Shown piece after piece: positions 25,135-35,514 of a DNA stretch of 64,000 nucleotides. The DNA is from Streptosporangium violaceochromogenes (GTDB lineage: Bacteria > Actinomycetota > Actinomycetes > Streptosporangiales > Streptosporangiaceae), in the NCBI RefSeq assembly GCF_014654615.1, contig NZ_BNBB01000009.1:1-64000 (forward strand). Reading direction: 5' to 3'. Position 1 is the stretch's first letter; every line of letters begins with the position of its first letter. The notes under the pieces are model-generated. The model did not search any database. It saw only the letters and a list, made by a program, of their open reading frames with translations, and was not told the origin of the DNA. Made by a program: the position numbers and the translations under genes.

Positions 25135-26121
25135 GTGGGCGACAGCGAATGGGATGAGATCATCAGCGCCTGGCTCGACATCGACCTCGCGGAGGCCCGT
25201 GAGCGGCTGGCGGGCGGGCACGACCCCGGACGGCGCCTCTCCCCGGGGGAGACCACGGGACTGCACCGGGCCGCCCAGGAGGGAGCGGTCCACGTGATCG
25301 AGCTGCTCCTGGCCCTGGGCGCCGAGGTGGACTCCACCGACGAGCACGGCGCCACCCCGCTGTGGGAGGCCGTGCGCCACGGCCAGGACGACGCCGTCCG
25401 GCTGCTGCTGGCGGCGGGCGCCGACCCCTGGAAGCCCTGTATCGCCGGGCGCTCCCCCGGCCTCCAGGCGCTCTTCACCGAACTGGCGGAGCTGTTCGCC
25501 CACCTCCCCGGGGCGCCCCGCATCGGTCCCCGGCTCCGCGAGATCCAGGACACCGTCGACGCCATGATGTTCTCCTACGAGAACTACCACGAGGAGTTCT
25601 GCGTGGCGTTCGTCGGCGGGGTGAGCGAGGAGGAGGTGGTCCGCCGCCTGGGTGCCACGCCCGAGCGCTGCCCACCGGTCGGCCCGGAGTCGCTGTGGCG
25701 AGTGGAGAACGCCTCCCCCGTGGAGACCCTGCGCGTGGCCGGACCGCCGGGAGGCGGGGTCGTCCTCTTCCAGACCGAGGGCATGCTGCCGGTGCACGAC
25801 ACCGTCGCCCGGATGGTCACCCTCGGCGGCGGGACCCTGGCCGGCGGCTTCCCCCTCACCAGTACCTCGGTCGACATCTGGCGCGACGGCGTCAACATCG
25901 CCCGGCCCTCGGTGCACGACCAGCTCGGCGACGACAGCCTGTTCGAGCTGTGGATGTGCCGCTTCGGCGACTGCGGGGCGCACCCGTCCACCCCGACGGA
26001 GCGCGCCCTGACCCTGATGACCCTGCTGACCTCCACCTACATCACCGACGACTGGCTGTGGAGCACTCCGGCCAGGGTGGTCCCCGCGCCACGGCGGCAG
26101 GGGGAGCCGCGGAGGGCGTGA
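25135..26121 (+). CDS. Ankyrin-repeat protein with an unknown C-terminal domain
   Basis: 328 residues. Two ankyrin repeats are clear: TGLHRAAQEGAVHVIELLLALGAEVDSTDEHG and the next, TPLWEAVRHGQDDAVRLLLAAGADPW (about 40-105). The C-terminal 200 residues include EEFCVAFVGGVSEEEVVRRLGA and a final FELWMCRFGDCG. The FVGGVSEEEVVRRLGA stretch resembles the DUF6461 family of actinomycetes. Ankyrin repeats bind proteins, so a scaffold or sensor role is inferred. GTG at 25135 has only a weak ribosome site (GGGACTGA), and the gene trails endonuclease V closely, suggesting co-transcription. Confidence 0.78.
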   Translation: MGDSEWDEIISAWLDIDLAEARERLAGGHDPGRRLSPGETTGLHRAAQEGAVHVIELLLALGAEVDSTDEHGATPLWEAVRHGQDDAVRLLLAAGADPWKPCIAGRSPGLQALFTELAELFAHLPGAPRIGPRLREIQDTVDAMMFSYENYHEEFCVAFVGGVSEEEVVRRLGATPERCPPVGPESLWRVENASPVETLRVAGPPGGGVVLFQTEGMLPVHDTVARMVTLGGGTLAGGFPLTSTSVDIWRDGVNIARPSVHDQLGDDSLFELWMCRFGDCGAHPSTPTERALTLMTLLTSTYITDDWLWSTPARVVPAPRRQGEPRRA

Positions 26122-26142
26122 AAGGAGCGGAACGGGGTCTTC

Positions 26143-26173
26143 GAGCGCAAGGGCCCCGAGAGCGCAAGGGCCC
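26143..26173. repeat. Direct repeat GAGCGCAAGGGCCC, two copies
   Basis: Identical 14-base units at 26143-26156 and 26160-26173, spaced by three bases, just after the ankyrin gene stop. Confidence 0.6.
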
Positions 26174-26262
26174 TGAGAGAAGATCGCGAAGAGGGGCTCC
26201 GTGGCGTTGGGTGCCTTCGTACGAAGGAACCGGTTGAGGGACTTCCGGGGGCTGTCAGAAGG

Positions 26263-26284
26263 TTCTCAAGGGATTCTCAAGGGA
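26263..26284 (+). repeat. Tandem 11-bp repeat upstream of the zinc-finger-like gene
   Basis: TTCTCAAGGGA occurs twice head to tail (26263-26273, 26274-26284), ending 15 bases before the ATG at 26300. Each copy contains AAGGGA, a possible ribosome site, so copy number could influence translation. Confidence 0.6.
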
Positions 26285-26299
26285 TAGGGTCGCCGAAGC

Positions 26300-26848
26300 A
26301 TGAGAAAGCACACCATCACCGCGTCGTGGGCCGAGGTTCCGGACGACGCCGACGACCTCGCCCTGGTCCGGGGCGGGTTCCGGACCTACACGTGCCGGTG
26401 TGGCGAGCGCCCGGCGGACCGCGAGGCCGCCGAACGGCACGCGATGGAGACCAACCAGTGCACCACCTGCCTGGGCACGGCCGTCGAGGCGATCGTGCCG
26501 GCCTTCTCCCGCGGGTGCACGGCGTGCGCCGGAACCGGCCGCCGCAAGGCCCAGCTCATGTGGGAGCTGGCCTACGCCGAGGCCGAGGACATGATCACCG
26601 CCGACCTGGTCCGTGAGCTGATCGCCCCGCTGGACGGACCGTTCCGGCTCTCCCAGGTGGCCGACGCGGTCCGTGTCGCCCTGGGCCTGCCCGTCGGGCG
26701 GCTTCCGGTCGGCCCCCGCGTCCGCGACGTCCTGCGCCGCCTGGAGGCCGGAGGCGAGCTCGTCCTCGTCTCCGCCCCCGACGAGTTGCTCCGCGGCGCC
26801 ACCGTCGTTCTCTACCGCGACCCCTCCTGGCAGCACGCCCCCGGGTGA
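26300..26848 (+). CDS. Unknown protein with DnaJ-like zinc-finger cysteines
   Basis: 182 residues. Cysteines form paired knuckles: CRCG (about 33-36), CTTCLGT (about 54-60) and CTACAGTG (about 73-80), the C-x2-C-x-G form of DnaJ and tryptophan-RNA-binding-attenuation-type zinc fingers. The C-terminal 100 residues are helical and charged (QLMWELAYAEAEDMITADL; LRRLEAGGELVLVSAPDELL) and look like a winged-helix or phosphotransfer-type domain. No J-domain or HSP70 neighbour is present. I do not recognise the family; zinc binding is inferred. Confidence 0.65.
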   Translation: MRKHTITASWAEVPDDADDLALVRGGFRTYTCRCGERPADREAAERHAMETNQCTTCLGTAVEAIVPAFSRGCTACAGTGRRKAQLMWELAYAEAEDMITADLVRELIAPLDGPFRLSQVADAVRVALGLPVGRLPVGPRVRDVLRRLEAGGELVLVSAPDELLRGATVVLYRDPSWQHAPG

Positions 26849-26961
26849 GGGACGCCCCGCCCGGCCCGCGCCCGGCTCCGGGCCGCGCCCCGGGCGACCG
26901 GCCCGCCCCTTGATAGGTTCTTGAAAACCGTCGATGCACGCATTAGTGGAGGATCGTCACA

Positions 26962-27444
26962 GTGGACGTCGAGCAGACGGCGCTGCCCGGAATCGGACTG
27001 CGGCACGAGTTCACCACGCGGTCCGGCCGGCGGATCGGGATCGTCTCCCACCGTACGGGCCGCCGCGACCTGGTGATATACGACCCCGGTGACCCGGACC
27101 GCGTCTGCGAGACCGTCACGCTGAACGACGAGGAGGCCGACGCCCTCGCCGAGCTGCTCGGGGCCCCGCGCATCGTGCAGCGCCTCAACGCCCTGCACCG
27201 CGAGGTCGAGGGCCTGGTCAGTCTGCAGCTGCCGGTCCCGCCCGGCACGCCGTACGTGGGACGGCCGATGGGAGAGGCGCGCGTCCGCACCCGCACCGGC
27301 GCCTCCATCGTGGCCGTGGTGCGCGGCGGGCAGGTGTTCGCCAGCCCCGGCCCGGAGTTCGTGTTCGAAGGCGGCGACGTGGTGGTCGCCGTCGGCAGCC
27401 GCGAGAGCACCGCGGCCGTCTCCGACATCATCACCCGCGGATAG
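26962..27444 (+). CDS. khtT: KhtT-like TrkA-C regulatory subunit of a K+/H+ antiporter
   Basis: 160 residues. An N-terminal domain (LPGIGLRHEFTTRSGRRIGIV) of KhtT type precedes a C-terminal RCK_C/TrkA_C fold: VRTRTGASIVAVVRGGQVFASPGPEFVFEGGDVVVAVGS. In Bacillus KhtT binds c-di-AMP and gates KhtU. GTG at 26962 follows GGAGG; the antiporter gene starts eight bases after its stop, so both form one operon. Confidence 0.9.
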   Translation: MDVEQTALPGIGLRHEFTTRSGRRIGIVSHRTGRRDLVIYDPGDPDRVCETVTLNDEEADALAELLGAPRIVQRLNALHREVEGLVSLQLPVPPGTPYVGRPMGEARVRTRTGASIVAVVRGGQVFASPGPEFVFEGGDVVVAVGSRESTAAVSDIITRG

Positions 27445-27452
27445 GGCGCCGG

Positions 27453-28610
27453 GTGCATACAGCGATCCTCTTCCTGGAGCTCGGCGCCATCCTGCTCGCG
27501 CTCGGCGTGCTCGGCGCCCTGGCACTGCGCGTCGGCATCTCCCCCATCCCCCTGTACCTGCTGGCCGGGCTGGCCTTCGGCACCGGCGGCATCGTCCCCC
27601 TGGCCACCAGCGAGGAGTTCATCTCCGTCGGCGCCGAACTCGGCGTGATCCTGCTGCTGCTCACCCTCGGCCTGGAGTACAACGCCGACGAGCTCGTCAC
27701 CAGCCTGAGAGGCAATGCCCGCGCCGGGGTCGTCGACCTGCTGCTCAACGCGGCACCGGGCGCGATCGCCGCGCTGCTGCTGGGCTGGGGCCCGGTCGCC
27801 GCGGCGGCCATGGCCGGGGTCACCTACGCCACCTCCTCGGGCATCACCGCCAAGGTGCTGTCCGATCTGGGGTGGATCGGCAACCGGGAGACCCCGGTGG
27901 TGCTGTCCCTGCTGGTCTTCGAGGACCTGACCATGGCGGTCTACCTTCCGGTCCTCACCGCCATGCTCGCCGGGCTGAGCTTCGCCGGCGGCGCGGTCAC
28001 CGTGGGCATCGCGCTGGCCACGGTCAGCGTCGTGCTGCTGGTCGCGCTCCGCTACGGCCGGTTGATCGAGGCGTTCGTGGCCAGCCCCAACTCCGAGGTG
28101 CTGCTGCTGAAGGTGGTGGGCTTGGCGCTGCTGATCGCCGGGGCGGCCCAGAAGCTCCAGGTCTCGGCCGCCGTCGGCGCCTTCCTGGTCGGCATCGCGC
28201 TCTCCGGTGAGCTCGCCGAGGACGCCCGGGCGCTGCTGATCCCGCTTCGCGATCTGTTCGCCGCGGTGTTCTTCGTCTTCTTCGGCCTGCAGACCGACCC
28301 CACCAAGATCGGGCCCGTGGCCGGGCTGGCCGCTCTGCTCGCCCTGATCAGCATGATCACCAAGCTGCTCACCGGGGCCTACGCCGCGCGGCGGGCCGGG
28401 ATCGCCAGGGCCGGCCGGGCGCGGGCGGGCATCGCGCTCATCCCCCGGGGGGAGTTCAACATCGTGATCGCCGGGCTCGCGGTGGCGGCGGGGGTGCACC
28501 CCGACCTCGGGCCGCTGGCCGCCGCCTACGTGCTCATCCTCGCCGCGTTCGGGCCCCTGGCCGCCCGGCTGGTCCAGCCCCTCATCACCGCCGTCGCCAA
28601 ACGCGCCTGA
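27453..28610 (+). CDS. khtU: CPA2-family K+/H+ antiporter (KhtU-like)
   Basis: 385 residues with about 12 membrane helices. The CPA2 core is visible: LGVILLLLTLGLEYNADEL, the discontinuous-helix region YATSSGITAKVLSDLGW, LLVFEDLTMAVYLPV (conserved acidic residue of the ion site), and FFVFFGLQTDPTKIG. It would exchange cytoplasmic K+ for H+. It is translated with KhtT. The cytoplasmic C-terminal RCK domain of Kef-type antiporters is absent, which explains the separate regulatory gene. Confidence 0.93.
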   Translation: MHTAILFLELGAILLALGVLGALALRVGISPIPLYLLAGLAFGTGGIVPLATSEEFISVGAELGVILLLLTLGLEYNADELVTSLRGNARAGVVDLLLNAAPGAIAALLLGWGPVAAAAMAGVTYATSSGITAKVLSDLGWIGNRETPVVLSLLVFEDLTMAVYLPVLTAMLAGLSFAGGAVTVGIALATVSVVLLVALRYGRLIEAFVASPNSEVLLLKVVGLALLIAGAAQKLQVSAAVGAFLVGIALSGELAEDARALLIPLRDLFAAVFFVFFGLQTDPTKIGPVAGLAALLALISMITKLLTGAYAARRAGIARAGRARAGIALIPRGEFNIVIAGLAVAAGVHPDLGPLAAAYVLILAAFGPLAARLVQPLITAVAKRA

Positions 28611-28789
28611 CCCTTCCACCGGAACGCGCGGCGCGGGCGGCACCGGGGGTGGCATCACGATCGGCAGCGAGAGCCGGGAACGGTGCCGTGAGCCCCTTGC
28701 CCCCGCGCCGGGTCGCCTCCGGCCCGCCTTTCCCCCTCCATCCGCCCTTCTCACCGCCCGGCGGCTCCGGAATCTGGTAGGCATATGCG

Positions 28790-29650
28790 GTGAGACGCCT
28801 TCTGACACTGCTCGCGACGGCCCTCCCCCTGCTGGCGGCCGCCGTCCCGGCCCACGCCCTTGCCCTGAGCGTCCCGAGGCCGCATGTCCCGGCCGGGGTG
28901 ACCGCCGGGTACGTCGTCTTCGACCGGCGGACGGGCACGGTCACCTCGCACCGCAACGCGCACCGGAGGTTCCGGTCGGCGTCGGTGGTGAAGATCCTGA
29001 TCGCGATCGACTATCTGGAGTCGCATCCGAGCGTTCCCCGGGGCGATCTCGCCCTGCTCGCGAAGATGCTGCGGGTCAGCGACGACGCCGCCGCGACCTC
29101 CTTCTGGACCCGCGGCGGCCAGGGGAGAATCGTCGAACGAACGGCCCGCAGGCTGAAGCTGACCGACACCGCTCCCCCGCCCGCCGACAAGCCGGGATTC
29201 TGGGGATACACCTCTCTCAGCGCGATGGACGTCGTCCGGACCTACCGCTACCTGCTCGACGACGCCGACCCGAGGGTGAGCGGGCTCATCCTCGGCCACC
29301 TGCGCCGGGCGGGACGGTGCGGCTCGGACGGGTTCGACCAGTTCTTCGGCATCCCCCGCGCGGTCCCGGCGCCCTGGGCGGTCAAGCAGGGCTGGTCCGG
29401 GTACGGCTCGACGCCGCCCGTCCCCTGCGGGCGGAGCGGCCGTGCCGGCGTGCCCCCCGCCGCGGCCGTGGCCGTGGGCCCGGTGCCCGACCTCGGCCGC
29501 CCGGTTCTGCACACCACCGGGCTCGTCGGCCCCAAGGAGCGCTGGATCATGGTCCTGCTCACCGCCCACCCCTCCGGGGCCACCTGGCGGCGCTCCACCG
29601 ACCAGATGACCGGACTGGCCGGAGAGGTCTACCGCGACGGGACCTCTTGA
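28790..29650 (+). CDS. Secreted serine hydrolase (class A beta-lactamase-like / penicillin-binding fold)
   Basis: 286 residues. A signal peptide ends at AVPAHA-LA. The serine-hydrolase triad motifs are present: SASVVK (S-x-x-K), SDDAAAT in the SDN position (SDD variant) and KQGWSG (K-T/Q-G). This is the penicillin-recognising/beta-lactamase-like fold; the SDD variant and the absence of an obvious omega-loop Glu make a real beta-lactamase doubtful. It may be a peptidoglycan-related peptidase or esterase. GTG at 28790. A strong hairpin terminator begins two bases after its stop codon. Confidence 0.85.
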   Translation: MRRLLTLLATALPLLAAAVPAHALALSVPRPHVPAGVTAGYVVFDRRTGTVTSHRNAHRRFRSASVVKILIAIDYLESHPSVPRGDLALLAKMLRVSDDAAATSFWTRGGQGRIVERTARRLKLTDTAPPPADKPGFWGYTSLSAMDVVRTYRYLLDDADPRVSGLILGHLRRAGRCGSDGFDQFFGIPRAVPAPWAVKQGWSGYGSTPPVPCGRSGRAGVPPAAAVAVGPVPDLGRPVLHTTGLVGPKERWIMVLLTAHPSGATWRRSTDQMTGLAGEVYRDGTS

Positions 29651-29651
29651 G

Positions 29652-29691
29652 CCGGTGCGGCGGGCCGGGCACACCCGGCCCGCCGCACCGG
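29652..29691 (+). terminator. Perfect 18-bp hairpin terminator
   Basis: CCGGTGCGGCGGGCCGGG (29652-29669) pairs perfectly with its reverse complement at 29674-29691 around a CACA loop. It begins directly after the serine hydrolase stop and has no T-run. A structure this stable should stop transcription between it and the convergent symporter gene. Confidence 0.75.
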
Positions 29692-29769
29692 TGCCGCTGG
29701 AGCGGTGACATCCGGAGCGCGACGTTCGGCGCGGCGACGTATGAACCGGTGACGTACGGACCGGCGGCG

Positions 29770-31095
29770 CTAGACCGGTGACATCGCCGGGTCCGCCTGA
29801 CCCGCGGGCGGAGGGTCGTCCAGCAGGGTGGTCTCGTCGAACGGAACCCGTCCGGACAGCACCTCGGCGGCGCGGCCCCGGTCGAATCCGCCGGTCCAGG
29901 TGCCGACCAGGACGGTGGCGACCGCGTTGCCGGCGAAGTTGGTCAGCGCGCGTGCCTCGGACATGAAGCGGTCGATGCCGACGATCAGGCCGACGCCGTC
30001 GACCAGGTCCGGACGGTGGGACTGCAGCCCGGCGGCGAGGGTGGCCAGGCCCGCGCCGGTGACCCCGGCCGCCCCCTTGGACGCGACGATCATGAAGACC
30101 AGCAGGGAGACCTGCTCTCCGAGCGAGAGCGGGGCACCGGTGGCGGTCGCGACGAACAGGGTGGCCATCGTCAGGTAGATGGCCGTGCCGTCGAGGTTGA
30201 ACGAGTAGCCCGTCGGCACGGTGATACCGACGACGGGGCGGCTCACGCCCAGATGCTCCATCTTGGCGATCAGCCGGGGCAGCGCCGACTCCGAGGAGGA
30301 GGTGGACAGGATGAGCAGGAACTCCCGGCCCAGATAGCGCAGCAGTGACAGCAGGTTGACCCGGGCCACGAGCCAGAGCAGCGGCCCGAGGACGGCCAGC
30401 ACGAACACCAGGCAGGTCGCGTAGAACCCGGACATGATGACGGCGAGACTCTTGAGCGCGTCCGTCCCGGTCGCGCCGACGACCGCGGCCATCGCGCCGA
30501 AGGCGCCCACGGGCGCGACCCACATGACCATCGCGAGGATGCGGAAGACGAGCCGCTGGAGACGTTCGACGCCGTTCAGGAGGGGGACGCCGCGCTCTCC
30601 CATGCCCTGGAGCGCGAAGCCGGTGAGCAGGGCGACCAGCAGGGTCTGCAGGACCTGGCCCTCGGTGAGCGACGACACCAGCGTGGTCGGGATGATCCCG
30701 AGCAGGAAGGCGACCGTGTCGCTCTCGGCGCCCTTGGCCGCCTCGGCCGCGGCGGCGCCGCGGAGTTCCTCGGTGAGGTGAAGCCCCTGACCGGGGTCGA
30801 CGAGGTTGCCGACGAGCAGGCCGACCGCCAGCGCGGCGGTCGACATGCACAGGAAGTAGGCCAGGGCCAGGCCGCCGACCTTGCCCACCCGGGCGGCCCC
30901 CGCCACCGACCCGACGCCGAGCACGATGGTGCAGAAGACGATCGGGGCGATCAACATCTTGATCAGGCCGACGAAGGCGGTGCCGAGCGGCTTGAGCGCC
31001 AGGCCGAGGGCGGGGGCGGCGAAGCCGACGGCTATCCCGGCGGCCACCGCGAGGACCACGGCCGCGTATAAGTATCGGGTTCGATCTCGTGACAT
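29770..31095 (-). CDS. Dicarboxylate/glutamate:cation symporter (DAACS family, DctA/GltP-like)
   Basis: 441 residues, about eight helices plus two hairpins. Diagnostic motifs: STSSSESALPRLIAKM (HP1 serine-rich tip) and the NMDGT-like FNLDGTAIYLTMATLFVA, followed by ASKGAAGVTGAGLATLAA (HP2) and RALTNFAGNAVATVLV with the substrate arginine region. Imports C4-dicarboxylates or acidic amino acids with Na+ or H+. ATG at 31095 has AGGAGG upstream. Promoter candidate at 31140-31168. Confidence 0.93.
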   Translation of the reverse strand: MSRDRTRYLYAAVVLAVAAGIAVGFAAPALGLALKPLGTAFVGLIKMLIAPIVFCTIVLGVGSVAGAARVGKVGGLALAYFLCMSTAALAVGLLVGNLVDPGQGLHLTEELRGAAAAEAAKGAESDTVAFLLGIIPTTLVSSLTEGQVLQTLLVALLTGFALQGMGERGVPLLNGVERLQRLVFRILAMVMWVAPVGAFGAMAAVVGATGTDALKSLAVIMSGFYATCLVFVLAVLGPLLWLVARVNLLSLLRYLGREFLLILSTSSSESALPRLIAKMEHLGVSRPVVGITVPTGYSFNLDGTAIYLTMATLFVATATGAPLSLGEQVSLLVFMIVASKGAAGVTGAGLATLAAGLQSHRPDLVDGVGLIVGIDRFMSEARALTNFAGNAVATVLVGTWTGGFDRGRAAEVLSGRVPFDETTLLDDPPPAGQADPAMSPV

Positions 31096-31139
31096 GGGGG
31101 CCTGGCCTCCTCGACCTTAACAGGAAATCGGTCAAGACC

Positions 31140-31168
31140 ATAAGACCCGATGTCACGATCTATGTCAG
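31140..31168 (-). promoter_or_regulatory. Candidate promoter for the symporter gene
   Basis: On the minus strand CTGACA (31168-31163) and TCTTAT (31145-31140) are separated by 17 bases. It lies about 45 bases before the start codon. Confidence 0.45.
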
Positions 31169-31360
31169 CGTTATCGGCTTTTTGCCCGGGTCGCCGGTGG
31201 AGGACGGAGAGCGCCGGGCCCGCGACGCGCGAACGGCGGGGCCGCCGCACACGAGGAGGGCGCGTCCGGCCCGCGGAGACCAGCGAGGTCTCATCAGGGT
31301 CGCGGACCTGGTAGGACAGAGGCAGCCCGCCCTCGCGGCCCGCGGGCGAAGGAGCGGAGC

Positions 31361-31705
31361 ATGGCCTTCTTTACGGTTTCGTCGAGCGCGCATGGCACGA
31401 CGCGCGTCGTTCAGGCGAGCGGGGAGCTTGACTACCGTCACGCCCCCGTCTTCCGCGGCGAGATGTCCAGGATCTGGGAGGCAGGCCCTCCCGCGACCGT
31501 GGTCATCGACGTCGCGGCGCTCACCTTCTGCGACTCCACCGGCGTCGCGGAGCTGATCGCGAGCCTCCGCCGGAGCAACGCCCTGGGCAGCCGCCTGGTC
31601 CTCACCGGCGTTCACGGAACCCTGGCGCGCATCCTGACCATCACCGGCCTGCGCGCCGCCTTCGAGCTCCTTCCCTCCGTCGAGGAGGCCCTGCGGCAGC
31701 CGTGA
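31361..31705 (+). CDS. STAS-domain anti-anti-sigma factor (RsbV/SpoIIAA type)
   Basis: 114 residues. VIDVAALTFCDSTGVAELIASLRRS contains the D-S-T/S-G phosphorylation site of STAS antagonists. The rest follows the fold: VVQASGELDYRHAP at the start and LVLTGVHGTLARILTITGL at the end. A GHKL kinase phosphorylates it and a PP2C phosphatase removes the phosphate. ATG at 31361 follows GAAGGAGCGG. The convergent small membrane protein gene starts its stop codon at the very next base. Confidence 0.9.
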   Translation: MAFFTVSSSAHGTTRVVQASGELDYRHAPVFRGEMSRIWEAGPPATVVIDVAALTFCDSTGVAELIASLRRSNALGSRLVLTGVHGTLARILTITGLRAAFELLPSVEEALRQP

Positions 31706-31930
31706 TCACTTCCGCTGGTCCATCGGCACCCGGGGCGCGTCCACGATCACGTCGGAGAAGATGTCGACCGCCAGGGCGATCACGCCGCCGACCGCGGCGA
31801 TCCCGGCGCCCACCCAGAAGAAGAGCCAGTTGGGGCCGGCACACAGGGCGACACCGCCGAGGGTGAACCCGAGCAGAATGATGGTCACCGCAAGCCAAGA
31901 CTTGGGGCTTCCTCCGTGGCTTCCAGCCAT
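31706..31930 (-). CDS. Small membrane protein with HG-motif N terminus
   Basis: 74 residues: AGSHGGSPKSW then two helices (LAVTIILLGFTLGGVAL and LFFWVGAGIAAVGGVIALAV). The HG-x2-P/S-x2-W opening is a recurrent small actinobacterial membrane protein pattern, function unknown. Its stop codon abuts the STAS stop codon with no gap. Confidence 0.8.
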   Translation of the reverse strand: MAGSHGGSPKSWLAVTIILLGFTLGGVALCAGPNWLFFWVGAGIAAVGGVIALAVDIFSDVIVDAPRVPMDQRK

Positions 31931-31960
31931 GAGCCTTTCCTGTCCTCTCTTCCGCGCATG

Positions 31961-32398
31961 TCAGTGACGCGCGCCGTTCGCCGCGTCGATCACCCTGGTC
32001 AGCGACCGGTGGAGCTCCTGCAGCTCCTCCATGTCCATGCCCAGACGCTCGACGACGGACGGCGGAATCCTCTCAGCCTCGCTCCTCAGCCTTCGGCCCT
32101 CCGGAGTGAGCGTGACCATCAGGACGCGCTCGTCCTGATCGTCCCGCCGCCGCCGGACGTAACCGATCGCCTCAAGACGTTTGAGGAGCGGTGACAGCGT
32201 ACCGGGGTCGAGTTGCAGTAGTTTGCTCAGCTCCTTCACAGACAGCGGCGCCCTCTCCCACAGGGCCAGCATCACCAGATACTGGGGATGGGTCAGGCCC
32301 ATCGGCTGCAGCAGCGGGCGGTAAACCCCGATGACACCGCGCGAGGCGACCGCCAGGGCGAAGCAGACCTGCCGTTCCAGGCGCAGGGCATCGGACAT
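31961..32398 (-). CDS. MarR-family regulator of OhrR type
   Basis: 145 residues. The start MSDALRLERQVCFALAVAS places a lone cysteine (C12) in the L-x-x-Q-x-C-F-A-L context, the peroxide-sensing cysteine of OhrR. The winged helix follows: LTHPQYLVMLALWERAPLSVKELSKLLQLDPGTLSPLLKRLEAIGYVRRRRDDQDERV. OhrR proteins derepress an Ohr peroxidase on oxidation; no Ohr/OsmC gene lies here. Start at 32398 chosen by homology; the frame runs 23 codons further. A CACAA-N4-TTGTG palindrome lies in the divergent gap. It may control the small membrane gene at 32491. Confidence 0.85.
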   Translation of the reverse strand: MSDALRLERQVCFALAVASRGVIGVYRPLLQPMGLTHPQYLVMLALWERAPLSVKELSKLLQLDPGTLSPLLKRLEAIGYVRRRRDDQDERVLMVTLTPEGRRLRSEAERIPPSVVERLGMDMEELQELHRSLTRVIDAANGARH

Positions 32399-32446
32399 GT
32401 CACTCAAACGCGCCCCCTCCTCACCATCACAGTAAGCTAATTGGCA

Positions 32447-32460
32447 CACAAACCATTGTG
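32447..32460. promoter_or_regulatory. Candidate MarR operator CACAA-N4-TTGTG
   Basis: Perfect 5-bp inverted repeat with ACCA spacer in the gap between the OhrR-like gene and the divergent small membrane gene, in AT-richer DNA. Confidence 0.45.
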
Positions 32461-32490
32461 GCCCCAACCATCGGCAGGCAGAGGAGTTCC

Positions 32491-32673
32491 ATGTTTCACC
32501 GCAAGCCGATCGAGGAGCGGATCGCCGAGCGTCAAGCCTCCCGTCCCTCGCTCAGGGAGGGCAAGCACTTCGAGCACGGGCCGGCGAGATTCGTCTTCAT
32601 CTTCGTCATCGTGTTCGTGGTGATCGGCCACATCGCGGGACTGCTGCTGCTGATGGCGATGGGGCTGCACTGA
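32491..32673 (+). CDS. Small single-helix membrane protein (60 aa)
   Basis: A basic, charged N-terminal half (HRKPIEERIAERQASRPSLREG) precedes one helix ARFVFIFVIVFVVIGHIAGL. ATG at 32491 follows GAGGAG with good spacing. Function unknown; divergence from the OhrR-like regulator suggests it as a target. Confidence 0.75.
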   Translation: MFHRKPIEERIAERQASRPSLREGKHFEHGPARFVFIFVIVFVVIGHIAGLLLLMAMGLH

Positions 32674-32794
32674 GCCGCGCCGTCCCCTCCCCCGGCCGAA
32701 GGCGGGGGTATCCATCCCCGAGGAGTTCTGATGAGAGAATGATGATCCGGTTGGCCGGAGTTGGACGCGCCCGCCCAGAATTCAGGAGGTTCGT

Positions 32795-32986
32795 ATGTCT
32801 GACGTCACGCCGGAGCCCGAGAGTTCCGAGGAGGAGCTGAAGCGAAAGTTCCGTGAGGCGCTGGAGCGGAAGAGACTCGCCCAGACCGGCTCCGTCGGCG
32901 CCAGGGGCCGAGGCTCCTCCAAGATCCACGGCGCCCACGGCCCCGCCTCGGGCAAGCGCTCCTTCCGCCGCAAGAGCGGCGGCTGA
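32795..32986 (+). CDS. DUF5302 family protein
   Basis: 63 residues: an acidic start, then [17 protein letters not shown] and a basic, Gly-rich tail ([21 protein letters not shown]). This acidic-helix plus basic-tail layout is DUF5302, a small actinobacterial family without a known role; nucleic-acid binding through the tail is plausible. ATG at 32795 follows CAGGAGG. Confidence 0.8.
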   Translation: MSDVTPEPESSEEELKRKFREALERKRLAQTGSVGARGRGSSKIHGAHGPASGKRSFRRKSGG

Positions 32987-33179
32987 GCGAGGCAGGCACG
33001 GCCCCGCGCCCCCGTCACCGCACCCTCGAACGCCCCCGCGCCGCGATCCGCGCGCACGACGGATCCGCAAGACCCCGGGGCCCGCGGGCCGGGGCCGACG
33101 CCGCCTCGTGGTCCAGGAAGACGCGGGCGGTTCCGCGGCGGTCCCGGCGAACCGCGACGGGTAATAAAGTTTACGGCCT

Positions 33180-35473
<2,294 letters not shown>

Positions 35474-35514
35474 AGGGCTCCCCGGCACCGGGCGGCCCGC
35501 CGCGGGACGGGCTC

